From assembly GCA_963971225.1 (NCBI GenBank), contig OZ020269.1:38275264-38339263 (forward strand): a stretch of DNA of 64,000 nt, written 5' to 3'. The position numbers and the translations under genes are program-made. This document shows, piece after piece, positions 40,485 to 52,367 of this stretch (the stretch's first letter is position 1; the number at the start of each line of letters is the position of its first letter). This DNA is from Melieria omissa (Eukaryota; Arthropoda; Insecta; Diptera; Ulidiidae). Under the pieces are notes generated by a model. The model was not told where the DNA came from and made no database searches. It worked only from the letters and a program-made list of their open reading frames with translations.

Positions 40485-41983
40485 GGGACAAGGTCAAACC
40501 TATCTCATTCGATAGAGGACCTCAGTAGATGAAAAAGTGCCAAGGGATTTTTCACTACAGCGCACAGTGATTCGACTCCATACAACCGCGGGACAAAATT
40601 AGAAGGAGTGGTCCGTTCTTCATAAAATTTGATATACTACTTAAACATAGTCTGCTGAATTGAAATCTCTATATAGTTTTTCTTAAACTGTTATAGTTTA
40701 GCAATGCCTGAGACTTAAATTTGCAATTTTCGTCGTTTTTGTTGAGCTATAGCAACGAGTGTAATGGCTAGATTTGTCAGATTTTACATTTAATCGATAA
40801 CGTCAACATTGATTATGCCAAAGAGTAACCGAAATTGTCTTAGGACTGGTTTTACAATAAAAACGATAATAATAGACGTATGTTTTGCAGTTTTGCAGAT
40901 TTTATAATTTTTCGTGCTGATTGCATACTTTTAGGCATAAATAAAATAAATTTTGTCGAAAAATACGTGTTTAGACCACTTTTCAAATAGAATTATTTTC
41001 TGAGATCGGAAGATATCGGAGGATGTAATTACATTATCCGACAAAGAAAGAATGCTTCTTAAAATAAAAAAAATCCAGGAACATACTTTCACATACTTTT
41101 TAGATATTTTTCTCTAAGTTTTGCCAATTTTCAGATTTTTAATTCAGAAAATTTTGGCAAATTTTGAGAAAACCACATCCAATGGCCACATTATTTCTTA
41201 TTCTATATTGATTTTTAGCAACTTATTGGTAACCATTTATTTTTACAATGTTTTTTACTCAATAGACTAAAAAACAGAAAATATGAGTTTCAATTTTTTT
41301 GAGAAAAAAGTTTCAACTTTGAGTCGCTTTTGCACAGACGCTAATTGATTTTTTGCACAGATTTTTTGGGGTTTTCTTAGTTGGAGTTTTTTCTTTCAAA
41401 TTACATCAAAATCGTTAAGTTCTAAGACCATAAATTTTTTGAATTTTGTCTATGGAACGAATCACTGTGCAGCGCTTCGAAAATTATACACTGCTGAATT
41501 CATATTTTTATGTACAGAATATCTCGTAGCTGCTTCCTAAAAACAGCGAATGTAGCAAAGCACATTTTTTTAATCGTTGTAGAGTCTTAACTTTAAAAGT
41601 GATTTACATAAAATTTATAAGCAGTATAGATGTTTGAATGCTTTTTCACCAGAAGTCACTTATATAAAATTAGCTCTCACGGTTTCCAGGATATTCAAGG
41701 AAAAACATTTAATTGGGGTCCTTCATATCTTTTTTCATAAAATTGTTCAAAAAAGGATATTGTGTCATAGACTGCATATCATTAGCTTTCATTTGACGTA
41801 CAAATTATTCCTTTCTGACATTTGAGTCAAGAGATATGATGTTTTAAATGTTTCGGGAAGGGGCATTAAGCCGCCATCTTTAAACTGCATTTAAAAAAAA
41901 CTCGAACATTCCGGGAAAAATCCCTTGGCACTTTTTCATCTAACGAGGTCCTCTATCGAATGAGATGGGTTTGACCCTGTCCC
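40485..41983. mobile_element. Inverted-repeat element of about 1.5 kb, unclassified
   Basis: GGGACAAGGTCAAACC at 40485 and its mirror ending at 41983 start inverted repeats of about 68 bp (through ATCTCATTCGATAGAGGACC and GAAAAAGTGCCAAGGGATTT). The interior has no recognisable protein. No clear target duplication. Its right arm sits where the RTE protein would be expected to continue, so it probably inserted into or beside that LINE. Confidence 0.65.
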
Positions 41984-43862
41984 TTTTTTCAGTGTTGCTT
42001 TGTTTCTTCCAACATTCATATTGCGCAAGTCTTCTTCAACATCGTCTGTCCATCTCCTTGGTGGTCTTCCACGCTTTCTGCTGCCCAAAATTCGAGAGTT
42101 ATAGGTCATCTTCGTGATTCTGATATCGTCCATTCTGAGTAAATGTCCAAACCAACGTAGGCGCTGTGCTTTAACAAAGCGCACGATATTTTGACCTTTT
42201 ATCAGTTGTTCAATTTCGTTGTTATATCTTATTCTATAAGAACCATCCGCTTCTCTGACTGGACCAAATATTCTCCTCAGAATCTTGCGCTCGAAGCACA
42301 AAAGGTGATTCATCACGTTGGATGTCAGCACCCATGCTTCGCATCCATATATTGCTATTGGCCTTATGAGAGTCTTATAGATTTGCAGTTTACACGTCCA
42401 TGACAACAATTTATTTTTAAGAAGTTTAAGATGAGCAAAATAACTTCTGTTAGCAGCATGCACCCTATCATTTATACAAATGAAGGGGTCTGCTGTGCTG
42501 CTGAGGTTTATTCCCAGGTATTTGAAGGTTTCAACTTTGTGAAATGTGTGCGGACCTACTACCAGATTACCATAGCGAGCAGGGTTATGCGCCCTAACCA
42601 TGTATTTCGTCTTTTCGATGTTAACTTCCAAACCAACTTGTCCTGCTTTATTTATGAGTTTTAACGCGGTGTCGGCAAGTACACGCGTGTTTCTTGCGAT
42701 AATAGCAAGGTCGTCGGCATACCCACATATCTTCAGATATGTGAATATTCGTGAATATAGTTGCACCAGGATCTATGTCATTGATAACAAAATTTAAGAC
42801 TAGGTTAAAGATTATGGTGGACAGCGTGTCACCTTGCTTGACAGCTGTGACGACATCGAAAGGGTCTGAAGTTTTTCCTTGTATTATGACTTTAGATATA
42901 GTGCCATAGATATAGTAGTTCTGCCACCTGCGTAGGATCTTTGCTTCATCTAGCAAAACCGTTCCATCCGTATCTAAACATACGTTCAGTCTTGGAACGA
43001 AAACTGACGTCTGTTCTTTAATATGTTGATACATTTTTTTCACTTCTCTAGCTGAGGAACTCGACTCAATTTCGCGGATCTGATCTTTCAGGGAATCTCT
43101 CTTTTTCTTCTGAAGGACCTTTTTGGCTATTCGTCTTTTCTCTTGATAATCCGAGGTATTTTGGCGAGTACGACGGCAGAGCATTTTTTGTCTAGCCACA
43201 TTTTCTGCAGCTACCGTAACTTCACATTCTTCATCATACCAAATTTTTCTTCGAGCATTTTGGCTAACGCCAATTACTTCCGCCGCTGTCTTAGTTAAGG
43301 CGTCTTTTATTTGATTCCAAATTTGATCAGCGTTGCCGCTTGACACATTTTCCAATTTTTTAGTAAGTTCGGTTTGATATCTGCAACAAACGTTTTCATC
43401 GTATAGCAGAGCAGCGTTGTTCCATTTTCTACGCTTGACCGCCTTGCTCGTACCAGCTACTGATATGCGCTGTTGAAGCTTACCCACAACTAGGAAATGG
43501 TCGCTGTCACAATTTGCTCCACGCCGGGTTTTTACATCCGAGATGCATGAGGCATGTCTTTGGTCGATGATCACGTGGTCAGTCTGCGAGACGCTTCTTC
43601 TCCCAGGCGTGGTCCAAGTAGCTTTGTGCACATCTTTACGGGGAAAGGAGACACTACCTATCCACAAACTTCTGCTCACCGCGAGATCAATGACCCTGCG
43701 CCCATTACCACTTGTTAGCTCATGGAGTGAATGTTTGCCCGCAACGGATCCCGCAAAATCCTCGCGGCCAATTTTCGCGTTTAAATCGCCTAATATAATG
43801 AGGGTGTCATGATTACTTACTGCATTCGCCAGGTTTGAGAGATTGTCATAGAAGTCGTCCTT
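41984..43862 (-). pseudogene. RTE-type LINE: endonuclease plus part of RT
   Basis: At the upstream end (about 43860-43500) endonuclease sequence shows IILGDLNAKIG, RRSVSQTDHVIIDQRH and NCDSDHFLV, with the expected D/H residues. A linker follows with RKIWYDEEC. Then a deletion removes the first RT blocks: LRRWQNYY is joined to KTSDPFDVVTAVKQGDTLSTIIFNLVL. A shift follows, then CGYADDLAIIARN (RT active site) and the typical RTE 3' part (GCEAWVLTSN, CFERKILRRIFGPV, LRWFGHLLRMDD, RGRPPRRWTDDVEEDL). The C-terminus is lost at the neighbouring inverted-repeat element. Confidence 0.88.
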
Positions 43863-44555
43863 TATTAATTAAAAAAATTCATTTCATTATTAGACATTCC
43901 TTCCAGTGTAAATAGCGATTTTGGAAAATCTAACTTTTTAAAAAATTTTTTTTTGTAAAGTATTACGTATGAATCAATAAATTATATTAATTTATTAGAA
44001 AAAATATATAGAAAAAATTCATTTTGTAATGCAAACAAAAAAGTAATTTCATTGTAGTATGAAGTTTTAGTAAATCTTAACTTTGGCAACGAATTTTAAA
44101 GCCCCCTGTTACTGTGGCACCCTGTTTTTATGCCCGTTTAGAGCTTAGATATTACACTTTAAGATGCAGTTTAAATTTTTAAATATCTTTATTGGTTCAG
44201 AAGTTATGATTTTTGCAATGAAAAATGGAAAAACGAGCCATAGTGCGACGTCACTGTCATCGACGTAAGCAAAGAGCTCCAAGAGGTCACTTCCAACCTT
44301 GACGTTGCTGCATGTATTGCTTAACGGCGCTCTGCAAAGTTCTTTGGATGGATACCAAGTTCAAGCAATGCGAATGCAGGCGATCCCTTGTCGGGCTATC
44401 GAGTGCTGCCTTTTAATCGATAAAGAGGTGATGGGTATCGATTTGACTCTTATGAGTCTTCTCCAGGATATTTGGCGGAATGTGATCTGATCGATGGTAG
44501 ACTTACCAGATCTAAAGGTTTAAATAGGGTCTGATGGGAAAAAAGTTGATACGCC
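43863..44555. other. Spacer between two RTE relics
   Basis: AT-rich then mixed sequence; part of 44220-44555 may be further decayed LINE, not recognisable. Confidence 0.4.
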
Positions 44556-45860
44556 CATAGTTGGCGCAAATAACTAGTTGGATCTTTTTTCTTCAACACA
44601 GGACAAAGAGGTTCCAATCGTTGGGCATACGTTCCTTCTACCGCCGCCAGTCGTGAACAATTCTGGTAGTAGCCCGCTCGGTCTTGCAGTTGTTCTTGAC
44701 TGTTCTTGAGTCAATGGAAAGCAACACGGACCAGCGGTGCGGCGGTGACGCATCCACACCGTTGTCATCAATTAACGTTTTTGTCTCTGCAGAAAGATGG
44801 CCCGGGCTTAGAACCTTCTGTCAGACGCTTGACTTTTCGGGAAAATTTTCGGGCGTCGTTCCTGGTCATGCCCTCTTCGATACATTCACTCTCACGACTT
44901 TCTTGCTCCCGTTTCTTGCGTCCAACAAGGCACTTTCTTCCTGTCCTCCCGGTATATTTCCAATACGGCTCGCGTAGCAGCCGACTGAAGCATTCTTTGC
45001 AGCAGTGGCCGCGCGACACTCTTCGTCATACCATTGGTTTTTTGGTGGTGGGCGTCGAAACTGCGGCGGCGCATAAAGAGTGGGATTTTCGAGCCCATAA
45101 TCCGCCGATGTCTTTAGGTGGAGAGGGAGAGTGACCGAGCTAGTTGGAGAGTTGAGCGGAGTGCGCTTCGGTTATCCCTTGTGACCGCAGCTTACTGATG
45201 TTCAGTTTTCTTTGCAAACCAGGTTGCGCGGTCTCCGCTTTCGCAGAAATGTTTACGTCCCTTGACTGCGTCGATGTTCGGCCCTCGGAACGTGCGCACA
45301 TTTAGAATGCTAAAAGCATGCCTTCCATTAATCACAATGAGATCAATCTGATTGAGGGTGGATTGATCGGGGGGTATTATGGATGTCAAACTGCTGTAAT
45401 CTGGTGCTATTAACTACCATGTTTCGTGCCTCGGCGAAGTTCGAAATGATCGCATGGAGGCCGAACCAACCGACTGTGGGACCAAATATGCCTTTTCGCC
45501 CGACCTTTGCATTGAAGTCTCCGAAGACGATTTTGTCGTCATGGGGCGGGTACCCGTCGTAGACGTTCTCGAGCTTCGCATAGAAGGCATCGTTGCTGGC
45601 ATCGTCCTTCTCTTCCGTCGGGGCGTGCTGAAGTATTTATCTTAAATGCGGATCGAGGCCAGCCGTTCGTTCACTGGTGTGAGCGGGGAGACGTGGTGGC
45701 GAAGTCTCTTTCTGACCACAAATCCGCAGCCAAATTCCTGCTTTTCCGCATGGCAGCTGTAGAAAATGTCGCATTCTGCTCGCTTCCATCACGTCTATAA
45801 AAGGTCCAGACATTCCAGGTGCATATCCTTAAATTGTTTGCTGTGGTCGTGAACATAGTA
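44556..45860 (-). pseudogene. Second RTE-type LINE relic, mainly endonuclease
   Basis: From 45856 on the minus strand: LRICTWNVWTFYR (endonuclease start), then in other frames DDKIVFGDFNAKVGRKG, NQIDLIVINGRHAF and VRTFRGPNID, later RRKKREQESRESECIEEGMTRNDARKFSRKVKRLTEG, which in RTE elements precedes RT. Several frame changes and stops. No RT active site remains. Some parts resemble CFDP2-like database entries, which carry RTE-derived sequence. Confidence 0.8.
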
Positions 45861-46139
45861 GGATCCCTCCAAGGCTTTCTTCGTGTTCATTGGATTATTA
45901 ATTTTACGTGGGATTTTTTCCTCTCGGATTAGACACTACTGTACGGAGAACTGTCCGCTCCCATCCTCCCAAAGATAAGTACAATTGCTTACTATTGTGT
46001 AATAATACTGTTAATTTGATTTTGTCGAAGTGAACAGTTTATCAAAAGCCACTGTGTGGCTTTAATTTTTTGCAGATTGTATCCGATTGTAGCACTCTTA
46101 ACCTCAAAAATCTAGCGGATTGTGTGTAAATTTCACATA

Positions 46140-46637
46140 CAGTAGCGACTCGGTAAAAGCAACCGATTAATGACAGGGGCAGTTGCAACTACCGAGTTTG
46201 TTGCAATTGTCGAGTCTAAATTTTTGTATGAAAATTTGCAAATTTCACAAAGTTTTATAAGGGTTTCATTAGAATTCATTATTATTTTATTCATATTTTG
46301 TTGCATTACAAAAAAAAGAACTTAAACTTATCACATTCATTGTGTTTAAGAAAAATCAAACAGAAACAAGAACTCCAAACATTTCTTAAAAAGGCTTTAA
46401 TTAACAAAACAGTTTGATAACAATTTAGTTTACTGATTTATAGAAACTAGAGAGAGAAACGGGACAACAACTGACACTCTACTCCACAAAAAGAAAATAA
46501 GACGAAGAAAAAGTTGCGATTATTGAGGTTTTTTCGGCAGCAGTTGCTTTTACTGAGTTTATAATGTATAAAATTCGGTGGTTGCGATAATCGAGGAGTT
46601 GCGCAAATCGAGGGTTGCTTTTACCGAGTCGCTACTG
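46140..46637. mobile_element. pogo/Tigger-like MITE with subterminal repeats, 498 bp
   Basis: The terminal repeats CAGTAGCGACTCGGTAAAAG and mirror, TA at 46138-46139 and 46638-46639. Inside both ends the motif TTGC-A-T-(A/G)-CGAG recurs several times (TTGCAATTGTCGAG, TTGCGATAATCGAG, TTGCAACTACCGAG), as expected for transposase binding arrays. No coding part. Confidence 0.87.
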
Positions 46638-46639
46638 TA

Positions 46640-48492
46640 TTAATATACATATTTTTACATTATGAATATATGCATCATTTTTTTTGTCTGTAATAGTGTA
46701 AGTGTTCAAAAAGAATTGTTTTATCTTTAATTTAAAAAAAATTAATTAACAAACAGTAAAAATTTACTTTCCATCATTAATGATGGACTTAACCCTGTGC
46801 AACTGACGTGCTCTAATTTTAACAATATCACTGATATGGTGGTCTGACGGACACCCTCAAACAAACTGAATTATTTTTATTATGTTCTTTACTTCCGTTA
46901 TAAGGAATTTATTATTTATAAGAAGAAATAGTCTATAATCCAATGTAAATCTACTATAAATCTATAATCCACTAAATTTTAAGGAATTGAAATGACCGAT
47001 AGTACCCAATCTTACATACTTTATGGTTGACCGCAAGTCCCTCCCTTCGGAGCAGACTTCTTGCTGACTAATGATCGCAATTGTGCAAAACAACATTGAA
47101 CCGCAACCAAATCGCAATATCTTCCCAAATGCAATACATACAACAAAAATTACGAGGCACCGAAAACGAACGTGCGTGCGCTGTCTGTCGACTGCGCCAT
47201 AAATGCAAATGGAATAACGCGAAGCACACTCATAGCCGTCTCTACTCTCCGCTTACTAGGAATTAAAATGAGCAACAATGCCAGTCCGGAACCGCAAGTT
47301 GATAGTGAAGTGGAGCGCACGCGCCAGCCAACACTGTTTCGCCAAGTGTTATTGAACTGTAGCCAAAACGCATGTCAAACGCAATGCCTAGAAGCGCGTT
47401 TGCACAAATCGCGTTCTGACCCTCGCCGACGACCAAACATGTCAGTTAGCGGTATGGATGCAGTAACGTCAGGCAATAAGTCACTGTTCGTAAACTTGCG
47501 ATTGTGAATGCGAGACGTTCTTTGCATTCCATACATACTAGCATATAGCGCGTATGTACATGCTTTAGTTAATTATCGTACCCGAATACCCACAGACAAA
47601 GCACGCAGGTCGTTCGGCCATGAGGGTAGGAATGAAAACAATTTTATTATAAACGCACTGAAAACGTTTACTATATCTGCAGGGGGAGAGCTACAGATCA
47701 CTTGTTTGAGTCGGACGCTGCAAGAAAGAAATGCCCGACCGTTGATCATGAATAAGAAACGAGACGACAATCTAAAGACTGCCCATCCAGTGAATTTTGT
47801 ATTATAAATTAAGGTTTTTTGCACCTCCTTTTACGCCTAAACTTCTGAACCGATGTGAAAAAACGTTTTTCAACAGTAGACGGAATAGAGTGTGGAGAAT
47901 TTTCTATTCGGTTCAGCAATACATATAATAAAACAACAACATCTATCCCTTCTCTTCCCATGCAAATGGAATTTCTATTCAAAAGTATATACATAAGTAG
48001 ATAAGTAGCCAAGCGAAAACGAATTTAAATGCCACACTTGATGAGTCGAGTATTAGCGGCATGAACGACAGGGAATTAAGGAATGTTGTAGTTTACATTT
48101 GAATACCACAAGGTTATGAAGCGGTGAGTTTTACAATATGAAAATTTCATTTTAATTAAATTGCTTAAAATTTCTCAACCATTTCCGGTTACTTACGACA
48201 ATCGGTCGACTTCCTTATTTCTTTGAGTTCAATAAATAACAGTGTGGAAATATCCTTTGTGAAGCATATTAAAGCGAGTAGTGTGCACGATGAGGAGAAT
48301 TCCAGCACGTCCACAATGCTTAATCAAACAAACAATAGCTCACAACCAAAAGAAAGAGCAGCCAGAATGCGAGTGACGACTGCCAAATGATTCAGTGATG
48401 TATGCACATGTTGAGGCTTAAACCTTATCACGTGCCAATCTTTCGCATTGAGCCCATGTGTCGTCTCGCCAGTCATTTGGCATGCGATCAAA
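46640..48492. other. Spacer without recognised gene
   Basis: Frames of up to 111 codons (for example 47172-47507) lack any domain I recognise and look like chance. Confidence 0.45.
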
Positions 48493-48496
48493 TTAA

Positions 48497-48994
48497 CCCA
48501 TTTTCGCCGTTTTTGCGAAAAAAATTATTATTAAAATAAAATCGATATATATGCTATCACTTATTCTTAAAAAAACTTATTTTATATAATTTCATTTTAA
48601 TTTAAATTCATTTGTCGAACAACGCGCCAGCGTTGCGTACACGCAACACAGATTCGAGACTTATCTAGAACACGCATAATGACACACAGATAATTCACAA
48701 ACCAATTATAATTTTTCCTTGCCTTTATGTGAACGTATTTTCATGTCGACCACAAAAAGAATTAATTTTGTCAATTTTTAGTGTGCGATTCAAAATTTGT
48801 CTGAAAAACATGTGTCTACATATACAAGTGTGTGTGTCAGTGTGTGTTTTGTAGGTGGTTGAGATATGGAGGGGAAGAAAGCCTAAGGATATACCTTCCG
48901 AACAAAAAAAATTTATCGCAATACCTCACACACACTGCACATACGAATTTTTTAAATAGTAACGTTGCGTATACCAACAGAGGAAGGAAATGGG
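48497..48994. mobile_element. piggyBac-type MITE, diverged (498 bp)
   Basis: CCCATTTTCGCCG at the left and GGAAATGGG at the right, each next to TTAA (48493-48496 and 48995-48998). Length and CGTTGCGTACACGCAAC motifs resemble the 38659 and 59305 copies, but the sequence is otherwise different. Confidence 0.7.
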
Positions 48995-49329
48995 TTAACG
49001 ACGCGCTACTCATCAAATGCACGAACCTCTCAACTGAATTCTGGGTGGTGAGGCCGAGATATTGGACGCATCTTTCAGAGAGCTTGACAGATATTTTGTA
49101 CGAATCGTGAGTCAACGTTGCTCTTTACATACACATATAATATATGTATGTAAATGCTAAATGCGTTGATGAATGTACATCAGGACTCTTCAATCCGAGG
49201 TTCTTTGGACTGAACAATTTAATCAAGAGATTCAATCAAACAATAACTTTCTAAACATATATCTACTATTTTACACCACCACCCAAAAATTATTGCTACA
49301 AAAAAAGGCGATGAAACATGGTATTCAAA

Positions 49330-49510
49330 TATCGTAGGTTACGAGCCGGGATAGGTAAGCAAAAAGATAGGTAAGGAACCGGCCTGAGCGAGTAGCGCGC
49401 TGGTTCGAATCCTCCATCGTGCTGGTGATAGGCTGGTTTACTTCTACTTTGGGCGTTATACTGTAGGTTCCCTCCCCTTCCCCATCCGCTTGAAATGCCT
49501 GTTGTAACAC
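49330..49510 (+). repeat. Possible tRNA-derived SINE relic
   Basis: CTGAGCGAGTAGCGCGCTGGTTCGAATCC resembles an A-box remnant followed by a good B box. Further on, ACTGTAGGTTCCCTCC is shared with the SINEs at 51525 and 56319. No clear tail or duplication. Confidence 0.45.
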
Positions 49511-49617
49511 ATGTTGGAAAAATCAGTATTGCGTACATGAAACTCATACAAAGATTCCAAATAATATCATTAAAGCTAACATGTATTTAGTCATACATTT
49601 TCTAATACACCCATACC

Positions 49618-50185
49618 TCACTTTGCGTCGTGGTTACGTTCCAAAAGAACACGACGCAAACTGAAACGACGCAAAGTGAATTATGATTTTCTATAGCAAA
49701 CCATGTAAACATCGAAGATAGGTTCCAGGGTTACGAAAATACTACTTTTTAACCCTCATCCGACGTTCAAAAAAACTCACACATAAGATGTTCGGGTGAT
49801 ATTTCACCCATATGGTACTTTGCATTGTTTTAATGAATTTTTTGACCAATTATAATAAAAAATAATTTGTTATCTTCAATCTTTTTTATCTTTGTTATCT
49901 TACAGATAAATAAGTTAACAAATTTGTCTCTTTTTTTTTGCAATTAGGGCAACTAGGTTAGGTTAGGTTATTGTGGCTGCCTCTGTAAGAGACACACTCG
50001 AAGGCCCATTATGAGATCCGTTGTTGATATACCACAAATTTCACCCGTTTTTAAATGTGTATGTAATACTGTTTTTCGAATATATGTTACAGCACTCATT
50101 TGGGGGGGGAGAATTAGTATTAATTCAGCAGCGACGCAACTTCGAAACAACGCAAAACGAAACGACGCAAAGCGAGGTATGGGTG
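49618..50185. mobile_element. TA-flanked MITE with LINE tail inside
   Basis: CACCCATACCTCACTTTGCG at the left mirrors CGCAAAGCGAGGTATGGGTG at the right; TA flanks (49616-49617 and 50186-50187). Repeats of ACGACGCAAA lie near both ends. A LINE 3' fragment interrupts it at about 49953-50097. Confidence 0.83.
49953..50097 (-). mobile_element. Short LINE 3' end with TAACC tail
   Basis: On the minus strand it ends ATGGGCCTTCGAGTGTG...CACAATAACCTAACCTAACC. The tail and the TGGGCC...CGAGTG layout match the 3' end of the LINE at 18168, so it is the same or a related family. Only about 145 bp remain. Confidence 0.6.
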
Positions 50186-50189
50186 TACT

Positions 50190-51514
50190 ATAATGGCTCA
50201 CGGGACACGTTCCTGGTTCGAGGGGCTGGTTTTTCAACTCTACGCACTTTGTTCTTTACAAACGCATATACATATATTACACGTATAATGAATATTATTG
50301 GTAATAATCATCTAATTATTGTTACTGATTTTGTTGGCACTGATTTTGTGTTCAGCCTACGATTGCGCTACTCAGCAGCACACAGGAAGACGCCTATCCA
50401 CGCGAAACGTAATGATGATGTTCCACTCGTTCAATTAGAAGCTACACACACTAGCGGTGAGGCAGCAATGAGCAACGCAGAAGGAGGAACGTGGTTTGAC
50501 ATATGTCTGTCATTCACCGCTGACCGCTACTTGCATTCATCTCATCCTGTTAGGTATAAAAGTATTCAAATGAACCCCTGTCGGGTTCAGTCTAGACGCG
50601 GCAACAGACAGACAAGAGTCACAAACTGCAACTTGGTAATTTTTTTCCTGATTTCGGTTTTAATTCCGCTTCGAATTTACGATTCTCAGACAAAGATCAA
50701 ATTGCGTTCGAGCTTGTAAAGTGTGACGGCTGTACGACTTACGGCATGTGGTGAACGACTTCGAAATATCCGACATCGTTCCTCCACTGCAGTCTTTAGC
50801 CAGCAGTCACCGTTGCCTCTACTCATGGCTATGAGCTTTACAACTTTGCCAAACAACGCCGGCACCTAGTTTGAGCAAGGGTCAGCAACAGAGAGTGAAT
50901 CATCGCTGCGGGCTTTCGTTATCAAAGCTTTCGGAGCGTCTGCAACTTAGTTGCTCTATTGTTAACTGAGAGCATTTCCAGTAATAATTGGACGCATTTA
51001 GACCACTACACAAAGAGCCGCTGCCAGCTGCTGAAGCCTAGTACTGCTGGAGTAGAGAGGTGAGTGATTTATTGGCTCTGATAGCAGCTGCCATTCGGAA
51101 CTATGGCTACTATGGCCATGTGTACTATATGAATGCGTCGGAAACTCGCTGCAAGTGTGGCACTCATAAACCCCTTTTTTCTAAAAATATTGCTGAATTT
51201 TCGTGAAAGTTAAGAAATTACATACCTAAAAGCATGGCTACAATTTAGATCTAATACAATAATAATCGACCACTTAGCGTTTCAGCAGGGCAATCAATCG
51301 TTCAACTGCCGCCACTTTTCGCATTAAATACTCCACACTTATCAAGGAAGTATAAGTGGGGCATCGGCAAATTTATTTTTTAAAATTACAACGTTTGGAA
51401 AGAGTAATCCTTTCGGTTAGGTTATGCAATAACCCATCCTGCAAACCGCACTTTCTCAGTACTTTTCACTGATTTCAAGCTGAGTGCCTAAAGCGTTACT
51501 GGATTGTCGATTGT
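50190..51514. other. Spacer with mixed composition
   Basis: Less AT-rich around 50380-51080. The longest frame (through 50719) begins inside the MITE and has no domain. A possible core promoter is listed separately. No exon is supported. Confidence 0.4.
50555..50592 (+). promoter_or_regulatory. Possible core promoter (TATA plus initiator)
   Basis: TATAAAA at 50555 is followed 32 bp later by TTCAGTCT, which fits the insect initiator TCAGTY. Spacing from TATA to the initiator A is 34, slightly long. A GTAATT at about 50635 could be a splice donor. No coding exon was identified, so this is weak. Confidence 0.28.
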
Positions 51515-51524
51515 TTTGCCCTGT

Positions 51525-51860
51525 TTGCAGCCGCCGTGGCTCAGTTGGTTAGTGCGTTGGACAACGAGTCGAAGGCAGCAACCGCAGGTTCAAATACTGC
51601 CTGTTATAACACCTAAAAAAAATAACGGGAAACTCGTTTTCTCTTTCGGTGGCTGTCCTCTCAGCTGGAAATGGCAAACCTCTGAGAGTAAAAATTGCCT
51701 ATGAAAAAGCTCCCAACCTACCGTTCGGAACCGGCATAAAACTGTAGGTCCCTCCCACCCGCGTACAAATTCACACGCACAACACGGGTGGTTGCGGGAA
51801 GCTAGGCCTTAGTCTCGCGTAAGCGGGCTGTCGTGCCAGTCAATTATTAAATTATTATTA
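51525..51860 (+). mobile_element. tRNA-derived SINE, copy 1
   Basis: The head resembles a tRNA: GCCGCCGTGGCTCAGTTGGT (A box) and GGTTCAAATACTG (B box), without a folding anticodon arm. The body has AACGGGAAACTCGTTTTCTC and GGTCCCTCCCACCCGCGT, and the tail is ATT-rich. TTTGCCCTGT flanks both ends (51515-51524 and 51861-51870). It is transcribed, if at all, by Pol III and mobilised by a LINE. Confidence 0.92.
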
Positions 51861-51870
51861 TTTGCCCTGT

Positions 51871-52365
51871 CGAACAGCATCGTATCGCATCTACTTGAAC
51901 GTAATTGCGGTTGGTACAATAATTCGATATATGTAGATCACTTTTCAAAATGTGCACTGCTTCGGCAACACAACATCTATTTTGGAAACCATATTCCTTC
52001 GAAGCCTTGTTCAAACATAAAACAATCCATTTTGTATCTTGAAGATATGGTGTTAATATTTTTTGAGTTTTTGAGTGCAAACACGAAACTTTTCGTCAGA
52101 AATCCGCATAAGTCGAAATTAAAACAAATACGCGTAGAACCGCGCAAATCGAAAACATATTGAAATGTTTACACATAAGTAAATATTTTGAAAAATGAGG
52201 TGAGCTTCATAATTAATGGTATTTTTAATTTATTTCATAAAAATATTTATTTAAAAAAATTACAAATATTTTGTTAACATAATACGGGTAATCACCAATT
52301 TCGATCATTTCACATCAGCGTTGAATGAATTAATTTCATGAATTCACTTTAAGAATGATTATACA
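51871..52365. other. Spacer without recognised gene
   Basis: AT-rich sequence between the SINE and the Tc1 element; short frames only. Confidence 0.45.
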
Positions 52366-52367
52366 TA

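Noticed and set aside
44556..45860. CFDP2-like host gene
   Set aside because: The similar motifs are the RTE endonuclease and linker; frames are broken and no host exon structure is visible.
50021..50719. 232-codon frame as a host gene
   Set aside because: It begins inside a LINE tail and MITE, has no domain, and its composition changes along the frame.
51531..51600. tRNA gene
   Set aside because: A and B boxes are present but no proper anticodon arm or acceptor stem; body, tail and duplications show a SINE. The same holds for 56321-56390.
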